Source: Paracoccus amoyensis (GTDB taxonomy: Bacteria > Pseudomonadota > Alphaproteobacteria > Rhodobacterales > Rhodobacteraceae). Taken from it: a stretch of DNA of 64,000 bases. The notes below the pieces were generated by a model. That model had not been told where the DNA came from. It searched no databases and saw nothing but the letters and a program-made list of their open reading frames with translations. The stretch lies in contig NZ_JACOQL010000003.1 in NCBI RefSeq assembly GCF_014490725.1, positions 62,001 to 126,000 of the forward strand, read 5' to 3'. Position 1 is the first letter of the stretch. Every line of letters starts with the position of its first letter. The translations under genes and the position numbers were made by a program. Below are positions 8,190 through 17,659 of the stretch, one piece after another.

Positions 8190-10376
8190 ATGACCGATTT
8201 CACCATGAAGAAAGACGCCGACGGCGTCGCCATCATCACCTGGGACGTGCCGGGCAAGTCGATGAACGTGCTGTCGGAAGACGGCATCCGCGAATTGGAC
8301 GCGCTGGTCGACGACGCGTTGGCGGATGATGCCGTCAAGGGCATCGTCATCACCAGCGGCAAGCCGGATTTCGCCGCAGGCATGGACCTGAACGTGCTGG
8401 GCGGGATGAAGGAAAAAGGCGGGGCCGAGGCGATCTTTGGCCTGGTCATGCAGTTGCACGGCGTGCTGCGCAAAATCGAGCGCGCGGGAATGGATCCCAA
8501 GACGCTCAAGGGCGGCAAGCCGATCGCGGCCGCCCTGCCCGGCACCGCGCTCGGCATCGGGCTGGAACTGCCCTTGTCGACGCATCGCATCTTTGCCGCC
8601 GACAATCCCAAGGCCAAGATCGGCCTGCCGGAAATCATGGTCGGCATCTTTCCGGGTGCCGGCGGCACCACCCGTCTGGTGCGCAAGCTGGGCGCCATGG
8701 GCGCGGCCCCCCTGCTGCTGGAAGGCAAGCTGAACGACCCGAAGAAGGCCAAGGCCGCCGGCATCATCGACGAGGTGGTTGATGATCCCGTCGCCGCCGC
8801 TCGTGACTGGGTGCTGAACGCCAAGGACGCCGATATCGTCAAGCCCTGGGACGCCAAGGGCTACAAGATGCCGGGGGGCGAGCCTTACAGCGCCGCCGGC
8901 TTCATGACCTTCGTCGGCGCATCCGCCATGGTCCATGGCAAGACTCTGGGCGTCTATCCGGCCGCCAAGGCGCTGCTGAGCGCGGTCTATGAGGGCGCGA
9001 TGGTGCCCTTTGACCAGGCGCTGAAGATCGAGGCCCGCTGGTTCACCAATGTGCTGATGAACCCGTCGTCGGGCGCGATGATCCGGTCGCTGTTCATCAA
9101 CAAGGAAGCGCTGGAAAAAGGCGCGAACCGCCCCGATGTGCCGGATCAGACGGTGAAAAAGGTCGGCATCCTGGGTGCGGGCATGATGGGCGCCGGTATC
9201 GCCTATGTCAGCGCGATGGCCGGTATTCAGGTGGTGCTGATCGACGCCAAACAGGAATCGGCCGAGAAGGGCAAAGCCTATTCGGCGGGCCTCTTGGACA
9301 AGGCGATCAGCCGCAAGAAAGCGACCGAGGAAAAGAAGTCGGAAGTGCTGGGCCGCATCACCGCCACCACCGATTACGCCGCGCTTGAAGGCTGCGACCT
9401 GATCGTGGAAGCCGTCTTTGAAGATCCGGGCGTCAAGGCCGAGGTCACGAAAAAGGCCGAAGCCGTCATCCCGGCAGATGCCATTTTCGCCACCAACACC
9501 TCGACCCTGCCGATCAGCGATCTGGCAAAGGCGTCTTCGCGCCCCGAACAGTTCATCGGCATCCATTTCTTCAGCCCGGTGGACAAAATGCTGCTGGTCG
9601 AGATCATCAAGGGCAAGCAGACCGGCACGCGCGCCGTCGCCAAGGCGCTGGATTTCGTGCGCCAGATCAAGAAGACGCCCATCGTGGTCAATGATGCGCG
9701 CTTCTTCTACGCCAACCGCTGCATCATCCCCTATATCAACGAAGGCATCCGCATGGTCGGCGAAGGGGTAAACCCGACGCTGATCGAAAATGCCGCCAAG
9801 ATGATGGGGATGCCTTTGGGTCCGCTGCAACTGGTCGATGAAACCTCGATTGATCTGGGCGTGAAGATCGCCAAGGCAACACGCAGTGCAATGGGGGATG
9901 CTTATCCTGACGGGGCGGTGGACGCGGTTATCTTCAAGCTGTTCGAAGAAGGCCGTCTGGGCCGCAAATCCAACGCTGGTTTCTATGACTATGACGAGGC
10001 TGGAAAGCGCCAGGGCTTCTGGAACGGTCTGGAACAGAATTGGCCGGAAGCGAACGAGCAGCCGGAACTGACCGAGGTTCAGCACCGCTTGATGTTCGCC
10101 CAGACTCTGGAAGCCGTTCGTGCGCTGGAAGAAGGCGTGCTGGAGGATATCCGCGAAGGCGATGTCGGCGCGATCCTTGGTTGGGGCTTCGCGCCCTGGT
10201 CGGGCGGTCCGTTCAGTTGGCTGGACATGTTGGGCGCCGCCCGCGCGGTCGAGATCTGCGACAAGCTGACCGCGACACATGGTGAGCGTTTCAAGACCCC
10301 TGCTCTTTTGCGCGAAATGGCCGAAAAGGGTCAGACCTTCTATGGCCGCTTTGGCCAGCAAAAACAGGCAGCATAA
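8190..10376 (+). CDS. FadB/FadJ-type fusion: enoyl-CoA hydratase and 3-hydroxyacyl-CoA dehydrogenase
   Basis: A 728-residue multifunctional enzyme that hydrates enoyl-CoA and oxidises the 3-hydroxy product with NAD. Residues 1 to about 190 form the crotonase domain; the two catalytic glutamates are visible in GIGLELPLS and [15 protein letters not shown]. From about residue 320 comes the NAD-binding Rossmann motif [14 protein letters not shown], then [12 protein letters not shown] with the catalytic histidine, and two C-terminal helical dehydrogenase domains. The start at 8190 has GGGAGG upstream and family homology begins there; a longer upstream frame overlaps thiolase and is rejected. The operon ends at the terminator at 10397. 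With the thiolase it likely forms the classic alpha2-beta2 beta-oxidation complex. Confidence 0.94.
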   Translation: MTDFTMKKDADGVAIITWDVPGKSMNVLSEDGIRELDALVDDALADDAVKGIVITSGKPDFAAGMDLNVLGGMKEKGGAEAIFGLVMQLHGVLRKIERAGMDPKTLKGGKPIAAALPGTALGIGLELPLSTHRIFAADNPKAKIGLPEIMVGIFPGAGGTTRLVRKLGAMGAAPLLLEGKLNDPKKAKAAGIIDEVVDDPVAAARDWVLNAKDADIVKPWDAKGYKMPGGEPYSAAGFMTFVGASAMVHGKTLGVYPAAKALLSAVYEGAMVPFDQALKIEARWFTNVLMNPSSGAMIRSLFINKEALEKGANRPDVPDQTVKKVGILGAGMMGAGIAYVSAMAGIQVVLIDAKQESAEKGKAYSAGLLDKAISRKKATEEKKSEVLGRITATTDYAALEGCDLIVEAVFEDPGVKAEVTKKAEAVIPADAIFATNTSTLPISDLAKASSRPEQFIGIHFFSPVDKMLLVEIIKGKQTGTRAVAKALDFVRQIKKTPIVVNDARFFYANRCIIPYINEGIRMVGEGVNPTLIENAAKMMGMPLGPLQLVDETSIDLGVKIAKATRSAMGDAYPDGAVDAVIFKLFEEGRLGRKSNAGFYDYDEAGKRQGFWNGLEQNWPEANEQPELTEVQHRLMFAQTLEAVRALEEGVLEDIREGDVGAILGWGFAPWSGGPFSWLDMLGAARAVEICDKLTATHGERFKTPALLREMAEKGQTFYGRFGQQKQAA

Positions 10377-10396
10377 AACAGATCGAGCAGGATCGG

Positions 10397-10423
10397 ACGG
10401 GGGCCTTCTGGCCCCCGTTTTTC
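10397..10423 (+). terminator. Rho-independent terminator of the beta-oxidation operon
   Basis: ACGGGGGCC at 10397-10405 pairs perfectly with GGCCCCCGT at 10410-10418 around TTCT, followed by a T-rich run. Confidence 0.9.
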
Positions 10424-10621
10424 GTTTCGCGCCACCATCGTCGCCACAGCATCGGTTTCGACGTTTTTACAGACCCACCGTGAGAAATAAGCCACAGTCC
10501 CTGTGACACCTATGCAAGGCCGGGAAACTTTCCCGGTGATCTTCCGTTGATCCGCGTGTGAATCAGCATATGCTGCGTTGCAACATCTTTGCCTTTTTGG
10601 GCGCAGACACAGGAATTGACG

Positions 10622-11800
10622 ATGACCGATGAAACGCGCCGCCGCGCAGAAGCTGCCTTGAAAGATATCGAGGAGGTGACCTCGGTCGTATTGCCGGAAC
10701 CTGCAACCGATAGCATCCCGATCAAAGACGCAGATCCGCAGGTCGCCGCCGAAGTCCGCCGCCGCATGGATGAAATAAATCTGGAAGATACCGGATCCAT
10801 CGTGCGCTTTGGCACACGCGCGCAGGCAGGTTTGCAGGAAATCAGCCAGAAAATGCTGTCGGATGTCAAAAGCAAGGATGTCGGCCCCGCCGGAGAAAGC
10901 CTGCGTGAGATCGTGACCACGATCCGCGGCTTTTCGACATCGGAACTGGATATGCGCCGCACGCGCAGCTGGTGGGAAAAGCTGCTGGGCCGCTCGGCCC
11001 CTTTCGCGAAATTCGTCGCGAATTACGAACAGGTCCAGACGCAGATCGACCGCGTGACGGTCGAACTGGAACGCCATGAGGGCGTTTTGCTGAAAGATAT
11101 CAAGTCGCTGGATCAGCTTTATGAACAAACGCTGAAATTCTATGACGAACTGGCGCTGTATATCGCGGCAGGCGAAGAAAAGCTGTCTGAACTGGATATG
11201 ACGACCATTCCCGCGCTGGACGCCATGGTTCGCAGCGTGCCCGAGGATGATCAGGTCATGCAGGCGCAGGAATTGCGCGATCTGCGCGCGGCCCGCGACG
11301 ATCTGGAACGCCGCATCCACGATCTGAAACTGACGCGTCAGGTAACGATGCAGTCGCTGCCCTCGATCCGTTTGGTGCAGGAAAATGACAAGTCGCTGGT
11401 GACCAAGATCAACAGCACTCTGGTCAATACCGTGCCGCTGTGGGAAACGCAGCTGGCTCAGGCCGTCACCATTCAGCGTAGCGGCGAAGCGGCACGTGCG
11501 GTCAAGGAAGCCAGCGATCTGACCAATGAACTGCTGACCAGAAATGCCGACAATCTGCGTCAGGCCAATGCCACGATCCGGGCGGAAACGGAACGTGGTG
11601 TCTTTGATATCGCGTCAGTGAAAAACGCCAACGCGCAATTGATCGCCACGATCGAAGACAGCTTGCGCATCGCCGACGAAGGCCGCGCCCGTCGCGCCGC
11701 AGCCGAACAAGACCTGCAAAAAATGGAAACCGACCTTCGGGATACGCTGGCCCGGGCGACCGCGCAGCGTCAGACGGACGGCAATTCACGGATTCGATAA
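10622..11800 (+). CDS. Toxic anion resistance protein, TelA/KlaA family
   Basis: A 392-residue soluble, highly charged helical protein of the TelA family, named from plasmid tellurite-resistance loci and also found next to envelope-stress genes. Visible family features are VRFGTRAQAGLQEISQKML near residues 60-80, a WWEKLLGRSAPFAKF segment near 117, long heptad-rich helices, and MQSLPSIRLVQENDKSLVTK near 242. It has no signal peptide or membrane segment. The ATG at 10622 is chosen over 10589 because homology begins with the TDETRRRAEA helix; the ribosome site (AGGAATT) is modest. It leads a rightward set with DUF2927, SPFH-GYF and zinc-ribbon proteins. The molecular function of TelA is unknown; a role in membrane integrity is inferred from this context. 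Confidence 0.87.
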   Translation: MTDETRRRAEAALKDIEEVTSVVLPEPATDSIPIKDADPQVAAEVRRRMDEINLEDTGSIVRFGTRAQAGLQEISQKMLSDVKSKDVGPAGESLREIVTTIRGFSTSELDMRRTRSWWEKLLGRSAPFAKFVANYEQVQTQIDRVTVELERHEGVLLKDIKSLDQLYEQTLKFYDELALYIAAGEEKLSELDMTTIPALDAMVRSVPEDDQVMQAQELRDLRAARDDLERRIHDLKLTRQVTMQSLPSIRLVQENDKSLVTKINSTLVNTVPLWETQLAQAVTIQRSGEAARAVKEASDLTNELLTRNADNLRQANATIRAETERGVFDIASVKNANAQLIATIEDSLRIADEGRARRAAAEQDLQKMETDLRDTLARATAQRQTDGNSRIR

Positions 11801-11807
11801 GGCTATC

Positions 11808-12848
11808 ATGTTGTATCGTTCTGCCCTTGATTCTTTGCGTTATTTTCCGTTTCTGACGTTGTTGGCGGTCGCTGCTTGCAGCGATGCGCCGGCAGTCGAT
11901 AAAGCTTCGCGTCCCGCCCCCCGGCCGGAAATTCCTTCCCAAGATGACACGGATGCAGCGGGACAGGCAAAGCTTCGCAAGGAAAGGGCAGAACGCAACC
12001 GCGCCGCGAATGCTGCGGCCGTTGCTGCTTCCAACAGCGCAAGTCCGGTAACGGCCGCGCATCGCGATTTCTATGCCCGCGCCGAGGCGGCCCTGCTGTC
12101 GGACGGACGGCTGCGCCCGGAACGCATTCCGCAAGACGCCCCAATCGACGCCGAAGGGCTGACGCAGGATTTCATCGAAATCGCCCTGCATGATGAATAT
12201 TATCGCGATGGTGACAAAATGGTGGCTGGGGGCGCAGCTGCCCCTGTGCGCCGTTGGCAAGATCCCGTTCGCTTTCAGCTTGAATATGGCGCCTCGACGG
12301 ATGTTGCGACGCGACGGGCCGTGCGGGTCGAGGTCAGCGAATATGCCGGACAGCTGTCGCGCGTCACACGCCATCCCATGAACGTCGTGGATGTAAACGG
12401 AAACTTCGTCGTGCTGATGCTGAACGACGATGAGCGGCGTTCGATCGGACCACGGCTTCAACAGCTTGTTCCGGGGATTCCCGCCGACGATATCGCCTTG
12501 ATCCGGGACTTGGATCGCAACAATTATTGCACCGTCTTCGCCTATTCCCGTGGAAACTCTTCGGTTTATGCAAAGGCCGTCGCGTTGGTTCGCGCTGAAT
12601 TGCCGCCCATGCTGCGCAAATCCTGCTTCCACGAGGAATTGGCCCAGGGCCTGGGCCTGTCCAACGACAGCCCGACCGTCCGCCCCTCGATCTTCAATGA
12701 TGATGAAGAATTTGCGCTGCTGACCCGTCATGACGAATTGCTGCTGCAAATCCTGTATGATCGGCGCTTGCGCCCCGGCATGACCGAGGCCGAAGCACGC
12801 CCCATCGTTCTGCAGATTGCCCGCGAATTGTTGGGAACCGCGATCTGA
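11808..12848 (+). CDS. DUF2927 lipoprotein with a metalloprotease-like HExxxxxG segment
   Basis: The 346-residue product starts with a signal peptide ending in LLAVAAC, a lipobox that places it in the envelope with lipidated Cys24. A Pro/Ala/Arg-rich linker follows to about residue 75. The folded part (about 80-340) matches my recollection of the DUF2927 family, with VRFQLEYGAST, LMLNDDERRS, and CFHEELAQGLGLSNDSP near residues 265-281. The last has a His-Glu pair in a helix followed by an invariant-looking glycine, as in gluzincin-type peptidases, but the second histidine is replaced by glutamine (HEELAQ), so catalysis is uncertain. It starts 7 bp after telA, so it probably belongs to the same operon. 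Confidence 0.78.
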   Translation: MLYRSALDSLRYFPFLTLLAVAACSDAPAVDKASRPAPRPEIPSQDDTDAAGQAKLRKERAERNRAANAAAVAASNSASPVTAAHRDFYARAEAALLSDGRLRPERIPQDAPIDAEGLTQDFIEIALHDEYYRDGDKMVAGGAAAPVRRWQDPVRFQLEYGASTDVATRRAVRVEVSEYAGQLSRVTRHPMNVVDVNGNFVVLMLNDDERRSIGPRLQQLVPGIPADDIALIRDLDRNNYCTVFAYSRGNSSVYAKAVALVRAELPPMLRKSCFHEELAQGLGLSNDSPTVRPSIFNDDEEFALLTRHDELLLQILYDRRLRPGMTEAEARPIVLQIARELLGTAI

Positions 12849-13004
12849 AAAAACCGTTGATCCGGAACCCTTGGCATCCGGGATTTCGCGGCTTGACGAG
12901 GGAGAGGATGTCGGCGGTATGCTTGGCGAAACACGGGACCTGCGCTGGCGCGGAAGCCAATAGCGATTTTGCCCGCAACTGGGTGACAGACAAAAGGGAC
13001 GGTC

Positions 13005-14132
13005 ATGGGTATTTTTGACATTTTGGGTGGTGAGTTCATCGAGATCATCGAATGGACCGACGATACCCGTGACACCATGGTTTATCGCTTTCCCACGGTC
13101 GGCAAGGCAATCAAATATGGCGCGAAACTGACCGTCCGCGAAGGCCAGTCGGCTGTTTTCATCCATGAGGGCCAGTTGGCGGATGTTTTTGGTCCCGGCC
13201 TTTATCTGTTGGAAACCAACAATATGCCGATCCTGACGCGGCTGCAGCATTGGGATCACGGTTTTCGTTCGCCCTTCAAGTCCGAGATTTATTTCGTCAA
13301 CACAACCCGTTTCAACGATCTGAAATGGGGCACAAAAAATCCGATCATGGCGCGCGATTCCGAATTTGGCCCGGTGCGCCTGCGCGCATTCGGCACCTAT
13401 TCGATGCGTGTCAGCGACCCGGCCAAATTCATGGGCGAAATCGTTGGCACGGACGGCGAATTCACCAAGGACGAAATCACCTTTCAAATCCGCAACGTGA
13501 TCGTGCAGGAATTTTCGCGCATGATTGCCGGCTCGGGCATTCCTGTATTGGACATGGCGGCAAATACCGACGAACTGGGCAAGCTGGTGGCCAAGGCCAT
13601 TGCCCCCGTCATTGCGGAATATGGCCTGACCATTCCGGAATTTTACATCGAGAACATCAGCCTGCCCGAAGCGGTCGAGAAGGTTCTGGATAAGCGCACC
13701 TCGATGGGCATTATCGGCGATCTGGACCGGTTCGGCCAATATGCCGCCAGCGAAGCGATGCTGAATGCCAGCCAGAATCAAGGCGGCGCAGGTGCAGGTA
13801 TGGGTGCCGCCATGGGGGCTGCAATGGGCATGGGCGTCGGTGCACGTCAAGCTGGTCCGTGGGGTCCGGCACCGCAATCGGCAAGTGCTGCCGTTGCACC
13901 GCCACCACTGCCCGGTCGTCAGGCGGAGACCGTCTGGCATGTGGCGCTGGACGGTCAGGCGCAAGGGCCCTATGGCCGCGCGCATCTGGGGCGACTTGTC
14001 GCTGATGGATCATTCACCCGTGAAACCCTTGTTTGGGCACCCGGTCAGGATGGTTGGCAGCATGCCGAGGATGTGACCGAGCTTGCACAACTGTTTACCA
14101 CCATGCCACCGCCGCTGCCGCCACAGTCGTAA
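13005..14132 (+). CDS. SPFH (band 7) domain protein with C-terminal GYF_2 domain, YdjI-like
   Basis: The 375-residue protein has an N-terminal SPFH domain of the virion-core/YdjI type (LTVREGQSAVFIHEGQLADVF near residues 43-63, then VRLRAFGTYSMRVSDPAKFM and TIPEFYIENISLPEAVEK). A Gly/Ala/Met-rich flexible stretch spans about 258-285. The C-terminal GYF_2 domain (about 310-360) has WHVALDGQAQGPYG and LVWAPGQDGWQHAEDV. There is no hydrophobic N-terminal anchor, unlike flotillins. In Bacillus the YdjI homologue lies with PspA and YdjG in a sigma-W membrane-stress operon. The start at 13005 has AAGGGAC upstream. Its stop abuts the next start with no gap. Role in scaffolding at stressed membranes is an inference from homologues. 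Confidence 0.88.
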   Translation: MGIFDILGGEFIEIIEWTDDTRDTMVYRFPTVGKAIKYGAKLTVREGQSAVFIHEGQLADVFGPGLYLLETNNMPILTRLQHWDHGFRSPFKSEIYFVNTTRFNDLKWGTKNPIMARDSEFGPVRLRAFGTYSMRVSDPAKFMGEIVGTDGEFTKDEITFQIRNVIVQEFSRMIAGSGIPVLDMAANTDELGKLVAKAIAPVIAEYGLTIPEFYIENISLPEAVEKVLDKRTSMGIIGDLDRFGQYAASEAMLNASQNQGGAGAGMGAAMGAAMGMGVGARQAGPWGPAPQSASAAVAPPPLPGRQAETVWHVALDGQAQGPYGRAHLGRLVADGSFTRETLVWAPGQDGWQHAEDVTELAQLFTTMPPPLPPQS

Positions 14133-15392
14133 ATGCCCACGCCGCAGACCGAATACCGCTACCCGTGCGAGAACTGCGGGGCCAGCCTGCGGTTTCAGCC
14201 GGGTCAGGAGGTTCTGATCTGCGACTATTGCGGGCACGAACAGCGGATCGGGGACGGTCCGGGTCGCGCGCCTGCACGTCAGCCATCTGGCGGGGCCGAG
14301 GGCGAGGCCGCGATTCTGGCCGATCCAGAAACCGGCCGTGCGTTGCAATGGGATGTTGGCCACAAATCACCGGAACTGGTGGAAATCCCGCTGGAAAAGG
14401 GACTGCGTCTGGATAAGGACTCTGACATCGCGTTAGAGGTCCGAACCCTGTCATGCCCGAACTGCGGGGCACAACTTGAACTTGAAGGGGCAAGCCATTC
14501 AAGTATTTGCCCTTTTTGTGCCACTCCTGTTGTCACCGACACCGGAACTACCCGCAAGATCAAGCCGCAAGGCGTGCTGCCGTTTCGCCTGACCGAAGAT
14601 CAGGCACACCGGGCGATGGAGGATTGGCTGGGAGATTTGTGGTTCGCTCCCTCAGGGCTGGTCGCGTATGCCCGCAAGGGACGAAAGCTGCGCGGCATCT
14701 ATTCACCTTATTGGACCTTCGATGCTGATACGGAATCCGAGTATTCGGGCCAACGTGGTGATTACTATTACGAAACTGTCTATGTCACACAGCAGATCAA
14801 TGGTCAGACGCGGCGCGTTCCGCAGCAGGTGCAGAAGGTTCGCTGGCGTCATGCCGCAGGCCGCGTCGGCAGGCGCTTCAACGACGTTCTGGTGCTGGCC
14901 TCGGCCTCTCTGCCGCGGCGGTTCATTGATGCGCTGACCCCTTGGGATCTGTCGCATCTTCGGCCCTATCGCCCCGATTATCTGGCCGGTCTGGAAGCCG
15001 AGGGCTACACGATCCCCCTTGCCGAAGGGCATCAGACCGCGCGACAGGAAATGGCCGGCGTGATCATGAACGATGCGCGCCGCGACATCGGCGGCGACGT
15101 GCAGCGGATCGAACGTATCAGCACGCGCCATTCCGCCGAAACCTTCAAGCACATCATGCTGCCGGTCTGGACCGCTGCTTATCGCTACAACGGGAAAAGC
15201 TATCGCTTCGTCGTCAATGGCCAGTCTGGTCGGGTCATGGGTGAACGCCCGTGGTCGGTGTGGAAAATAACGGCAGCAGTAATTGCTGGATTGTTAGCGC
15301 TTGCAATCTTCCTCTATTTTGCTGAAGCGAACGGTTACATCAATATTGGTTCGGGCTTGCCGTCGCCCGATTACGTTATTCAGGGCTATTAG
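14133..15392 (+). CDS. Double zinc-ribbon protein with C-terminal membrane anchor (YdjG-like)
   Basis: The 419-residue protein has two zinc-ribbon units: C12-x2-C15...C30-x2-C33 and C108-x2-C111...C126-x2-C129. The middle part includes LRGIYSPYWTFDADTES, followed by an unusual Tyr-rich stretch (YYYETVYVTQQ). One hydrophobic segment near residues 380-398 (ITAAVIAGLLALAIFLYFAE) anchors the C-terminus, leaving a short tail. This layout resembles the TFIIB-like zinc-ribbon proteins encoded beside PspA or SPFH genes, such as Bacillus YdjG. The ATG directly follows the SPFH stop (TAA-ATG), so the two are translationally coupled and probably work together. Automated pipelines often misname such proteins as a primosomal helicase; nothing here supports a helicase. 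Confidence 0.82.
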   Translation: MPTPQTEYRYPCENCGASLRFQPGQEVLICDYCGHEQRIGDGPGRAPARQPSGGAEGEAAILADPETGRALQWDVGHKSPELVEIPLEKGLRLDKDSDIALEVRTLSCPNCGAQLELEGASHSSICPFCATPVVTDTGTTRKIKPQGVLPFRLTEDQAHRAMEDWLGDLWFAPSGLVAYARKGRKLRGIYSPYWTFDADTESEYSGQRGDYYYETVYVTQQINGQTRRVPQQVQKVRWRHAAGRVGRRFNDVLVLASASLPRRFIDALTPWDLSHLRPYRPDYLAGLEAEGYTIPLAEGHQTARQEMAGVIMNDARRDIGGDVQRIERISTRHSAETFKHIMLPVWTAAYRYNGKSYRFVVNGQSGRVMGERPWSVWKITAAVIAGLLALAIFLYFAEANGYINIGSGLPSPDYVIQGY

Positions 15393-15416
15393 GCCCATAC
15401 TTTCGGGGGAAACCAC

Positions 15417-16334
15417 ATGATCCTGTGCGCGGGCGAATCGTTGATCGACATGGTGCCGCAGGACGGCGCATTCACGCCGCATCTGGGCGGCGCGGTTTAC
15501 AATACGACAGTCGCCCTTGGTCGGCTGGGCCGCCCAACGGGATATCTTTGGCCCCTGAGTCGCGATCCTTTCGGAGAGCAACTGTCCCATCGATTGCAAG
15601 AGGCTGGCGTCAGAACTGACCTGTGTCCCCGCACACACCGCCTGACGACCTTGGCACTGGTGACACTGGACAATGGCAACGCCCGATATGCCTTCTATGA
15701 TGAAGGGTCCGCCGGTCGCCTTTTTGCCCAGGAAGACTTGCCTGATTTACCGTCAGAGGTCGAGGCACTGTTCGTCGGCGGCATCAGCCTAGTGCCCGAT
15801 CCCTGCGGCGCCACTATCGAGCATCTGGTCAGCCAAAATCATCATAACCTGCCGGTGATGATGGACCCCAATATTCGCCCGTTCTTTGTCAATGACGCCG
15901 AAGCCTTTCGTGCACGGCTGGATCGGCTGCTGGCGATGGCGGATATCGTCAAGCTGTCCAGCGACGATATCGAATGGCTGTTCCCCGACCTGTCGCCGGA
16001 ACAGGCTGCCCGGTCGTTGCTGTCCAGCGGACCCAAATTGGTGCTGCATACGGCGGGCGAACAGGGCGCCACAGCCTATTGGGCGGGTGAGCCGGTGAAT
16101 ATGAAATCAATACGGGCGAATGTTGTCGATACGATCGGCGCGGGCGATACATTCAACGCGGGCTTTTTGGCCGGATTGCATCATCAGGGCGCATTGAACA
16201 AGCAGGGCTTGGACAATCTGCAACCAGAGGTGATCCGCAATGCCCTGAAAACCGCGGCTCAGGCAGCCGCAATCGTCGTATCACGCGCTGGTGCAAATCC
16301 GCCTTGGGCGCATGAGATGCCGCAGGACGATTAA
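15417..16334 (+). CDS. PfkB-family sugar kinase, fructokinase-like
   Basis: A 305-residue ribokinase-fold kinase that phosphorylates a sugar, probably fructose, from ATP. The N-terminus has the ligand region ILCAGESLIDMVP and the GGAVYNTTVALGRLG glycine patch. The C-terminus has DTIGAGDTFNAGFL (near residue 240), the PfkB signature with the catalytic aspartate and the anion hole. GGGGGAAACCAC precedes the ATG at 15417. It lies 24 bp after the zinc-ribbon gene and may be read with it, but has no obvious functional link. Its end overlaps that of hflX by 4 bases on the opposite strand. Substrate specificity is not certain. Confidence 0.88.
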   Translation: MILCAGESLIDMVPQDGAFTPHLGGAVYNTTVALGRLGRPTGYLWPLSRDPFGEQLSHRLQEAGVRTDLCPRTHRLTTLALVTLDNGNARYAFYDEGSAGRLFAQEDLPDLPSEVEALFVGGISLVPDPCGATIEHLVSQNHHNLPVMMDPNIRPFFVNDAEAFRARLDRLLAMADIVKLSSDDIEWLFPDLSPEQAARSLLSSGPKLVLHTAGEQGATAYWAGEPVNMKSIRANVVDTIGAGDTFNAGFLAGLHHQGALNKQGLDNLQPEVIRNALKTAAQAAAIVVSRAGANPPWAHEMPQDD

Positions 16335-17659
16335 TCGTCCTGCCCCAAGGCCTCGAATCCAGTCTGCTGACGCTTTGTCCAAAGCACGTGAAAGGTCAGG
16401 CCGCTATCGCCGGCCTCTTCACGCTGAACGACGCCTGCATCATGCAGCCATGCGCGACGGCGCCCGTCCGAAAACGGCAGGGTGACAATCGCAGTCTCGC
16501 GCGGCTCATCCAGAACCTCGGCCAGATGCGCATCGATTGCGGCAACCAAGTCGTCCAGCCCCTCGCCGGTGAGCGCGCTGACGGCCTGAACGCCCTGCGT
16601 CCGCTCATCCGTGCGGCGCAGCGCAGCGCGTGTTTCGGGCGACAGCGCGTCGATTTTATTCCAGACCTCAATCAGGGCCACATCCTCATCCACGCCCAGC
16701 GAATCCAGAATCTCGGCCACGTCCTCGGCCTGCTCTTCGGTTTCAGGGTGGCTGATATCGCGGACATGCAGGATCAGATCAGCTTCCAGCACTTCTTCCA
16801 AAGTGGCGCGGAAAGCCGCGACCAGTTCGGTGGGCAGATCACTGATAAAACCCACCGTATCGGACAGGATGATCTTGCGGCCTGAATTTCCACCTTTCGC
16901 ATCGGGCAGACGGATCGCACGCATGGTCGGGTCCAGCGTCGCGAACAACATATCCTTGGCCAGCACTTCGGCACCTGTCAGGCGGTTGAACAGGGTCGAT
17001 TTGCCCGCATTCGTATAACCGACCAGCGCCACGATGGGATAAGGCACTTTTGCCCGCGCCGCCCGATGCAAGGTGCGCGTCTTGACGACACGTTCCAACT
17101 GACGGCGCAGACGCGTCATCTGTTCATCAATGGCGCGGCGGTCAGCCTCGATCTGCGTTTCGCCGGGGCCGCCGACAAAGCCAAGACCGCCCCGCTGCCG
17201 CTCAAGGTGGGTCCAGGCCCGGACCAAACGCGTACGCTGATAGGACAGCGCGGCCAATTCCACCTGCAAGACACCTTCACGGGTGCGGGCACGATCGGCA
17301 AAGATTTCAAGAATCAGCCCGGTCCGGTCCAGTAGTTTTACACCCCAATCCTTTTCAAGATTGCGTTGCTGGACAGGCGTCACTGCACCGTCGATCAAAA
17401 CCAGATCGACCTCGGCATCTTTCAGACGTTCGCCAATTTCAGCCAGTTTGCCCTTTCCGAACAGCCTGCCCGGATCGGGTTTGCGCAGGCGCGCAACCTC
17501 ATTCCCGACGATTTCGATTCCCGGCAGGGCTTCGGCCAATGCGACAGCTTCGGCCAAGGCATGCTCGGGCTCACGCCGCTGCGTCCGGCCCGAAGCCAGT
17601 TCGGGGTGAATCACATAGGCTCGGGCAGGCTTAGCCTCGGTCGAGGTCAGTTCGGCCAA
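16331..17659 (-). CDS. hflX: Ribosome-associated GTPase HflX
   Basis: HflX is a GTPase that splits stalled or heat-damaged 70S ribosomes. The 442-residue protein has the HflX N-terminal domain (LRKPDPGRLFGKGKLAEIGE near residues 58-77), the glycine-rich linker GGLGFVGGPGETQIE, and a G domain with G1 GYTNAGKST, G3 DTVGF and G4 NKID. The start is a TTG at 17657-17659 immediately after the hfq stop, with GGCGAGG upstream in hfq, so it is translationally coupled to hfq. The hfq-hflX order is widely conserved in proteobacteria. Its 3' end overlaps the convergent PfkB gene by 4 bases. Confidence 0.95.
   Translation of the reverse strand: MAELTSTEAKPARAYVIHPELASGRTQRREPEHALAEAVALAEALPGIEIVGNEVARLRKPDPGRLFGKGKLAEIGERLKDAEVDLVLIDGAVTPVQQRNLEKDWGVKLLDRTGLILEIFADRARTREGVLQVELAALSYQRTRLVRAWTHLERQRGGLGFVGGPGETQIEADRRAIDEQMTRLRRQLERVVKTRTLHRAARAKVPYPIVALVGYTNAGKSTLFNRLTGAEVLAKDMLFATLDPTMRAIRLPDAKGGNSGRKIILSDTVGFISDLPTELVAAFRATLEEVLEADLILHVRDISHPETEEQAEDVAEILDSLGVDEDVALIEVWNKIDALSPETRAALRRTDERTQGVQAVSALTGEGLDDLVAAIDAHLAEVLDEPRETAIVTLPFSDGRRRAWLHDAGVVQREEAGDSGLTFHVLWTKRQQTGFEALGQDD

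Noticed and set aside
6914..8857. A 647-codon antisense frame over thiolase and FadB
   Set aside because: Ser/Pro/Ala/Arg-rich shadow of strongly conserved genes.
8160..10361. A 733-codon frame antisense to the FadB-like gene
   Set aside because: It is a product of the GC-rich third positions of the sense gene, and its translation is low-complexity without any domain; the sense product has all catalytic residues.
10493..10505. CACAG-TCC-CTGTG inverted repeat before telA as an operator
   Set aside because: Only five base pairs per arm, no second copy, and no known matching regulator.
11502..13985. An 827-codon antisense frame across TelA, DUF2927 and SPFH genes
   Set aside because: It crosses three convincing genes and their spacers, has no ribosome site and no recognisable domain.
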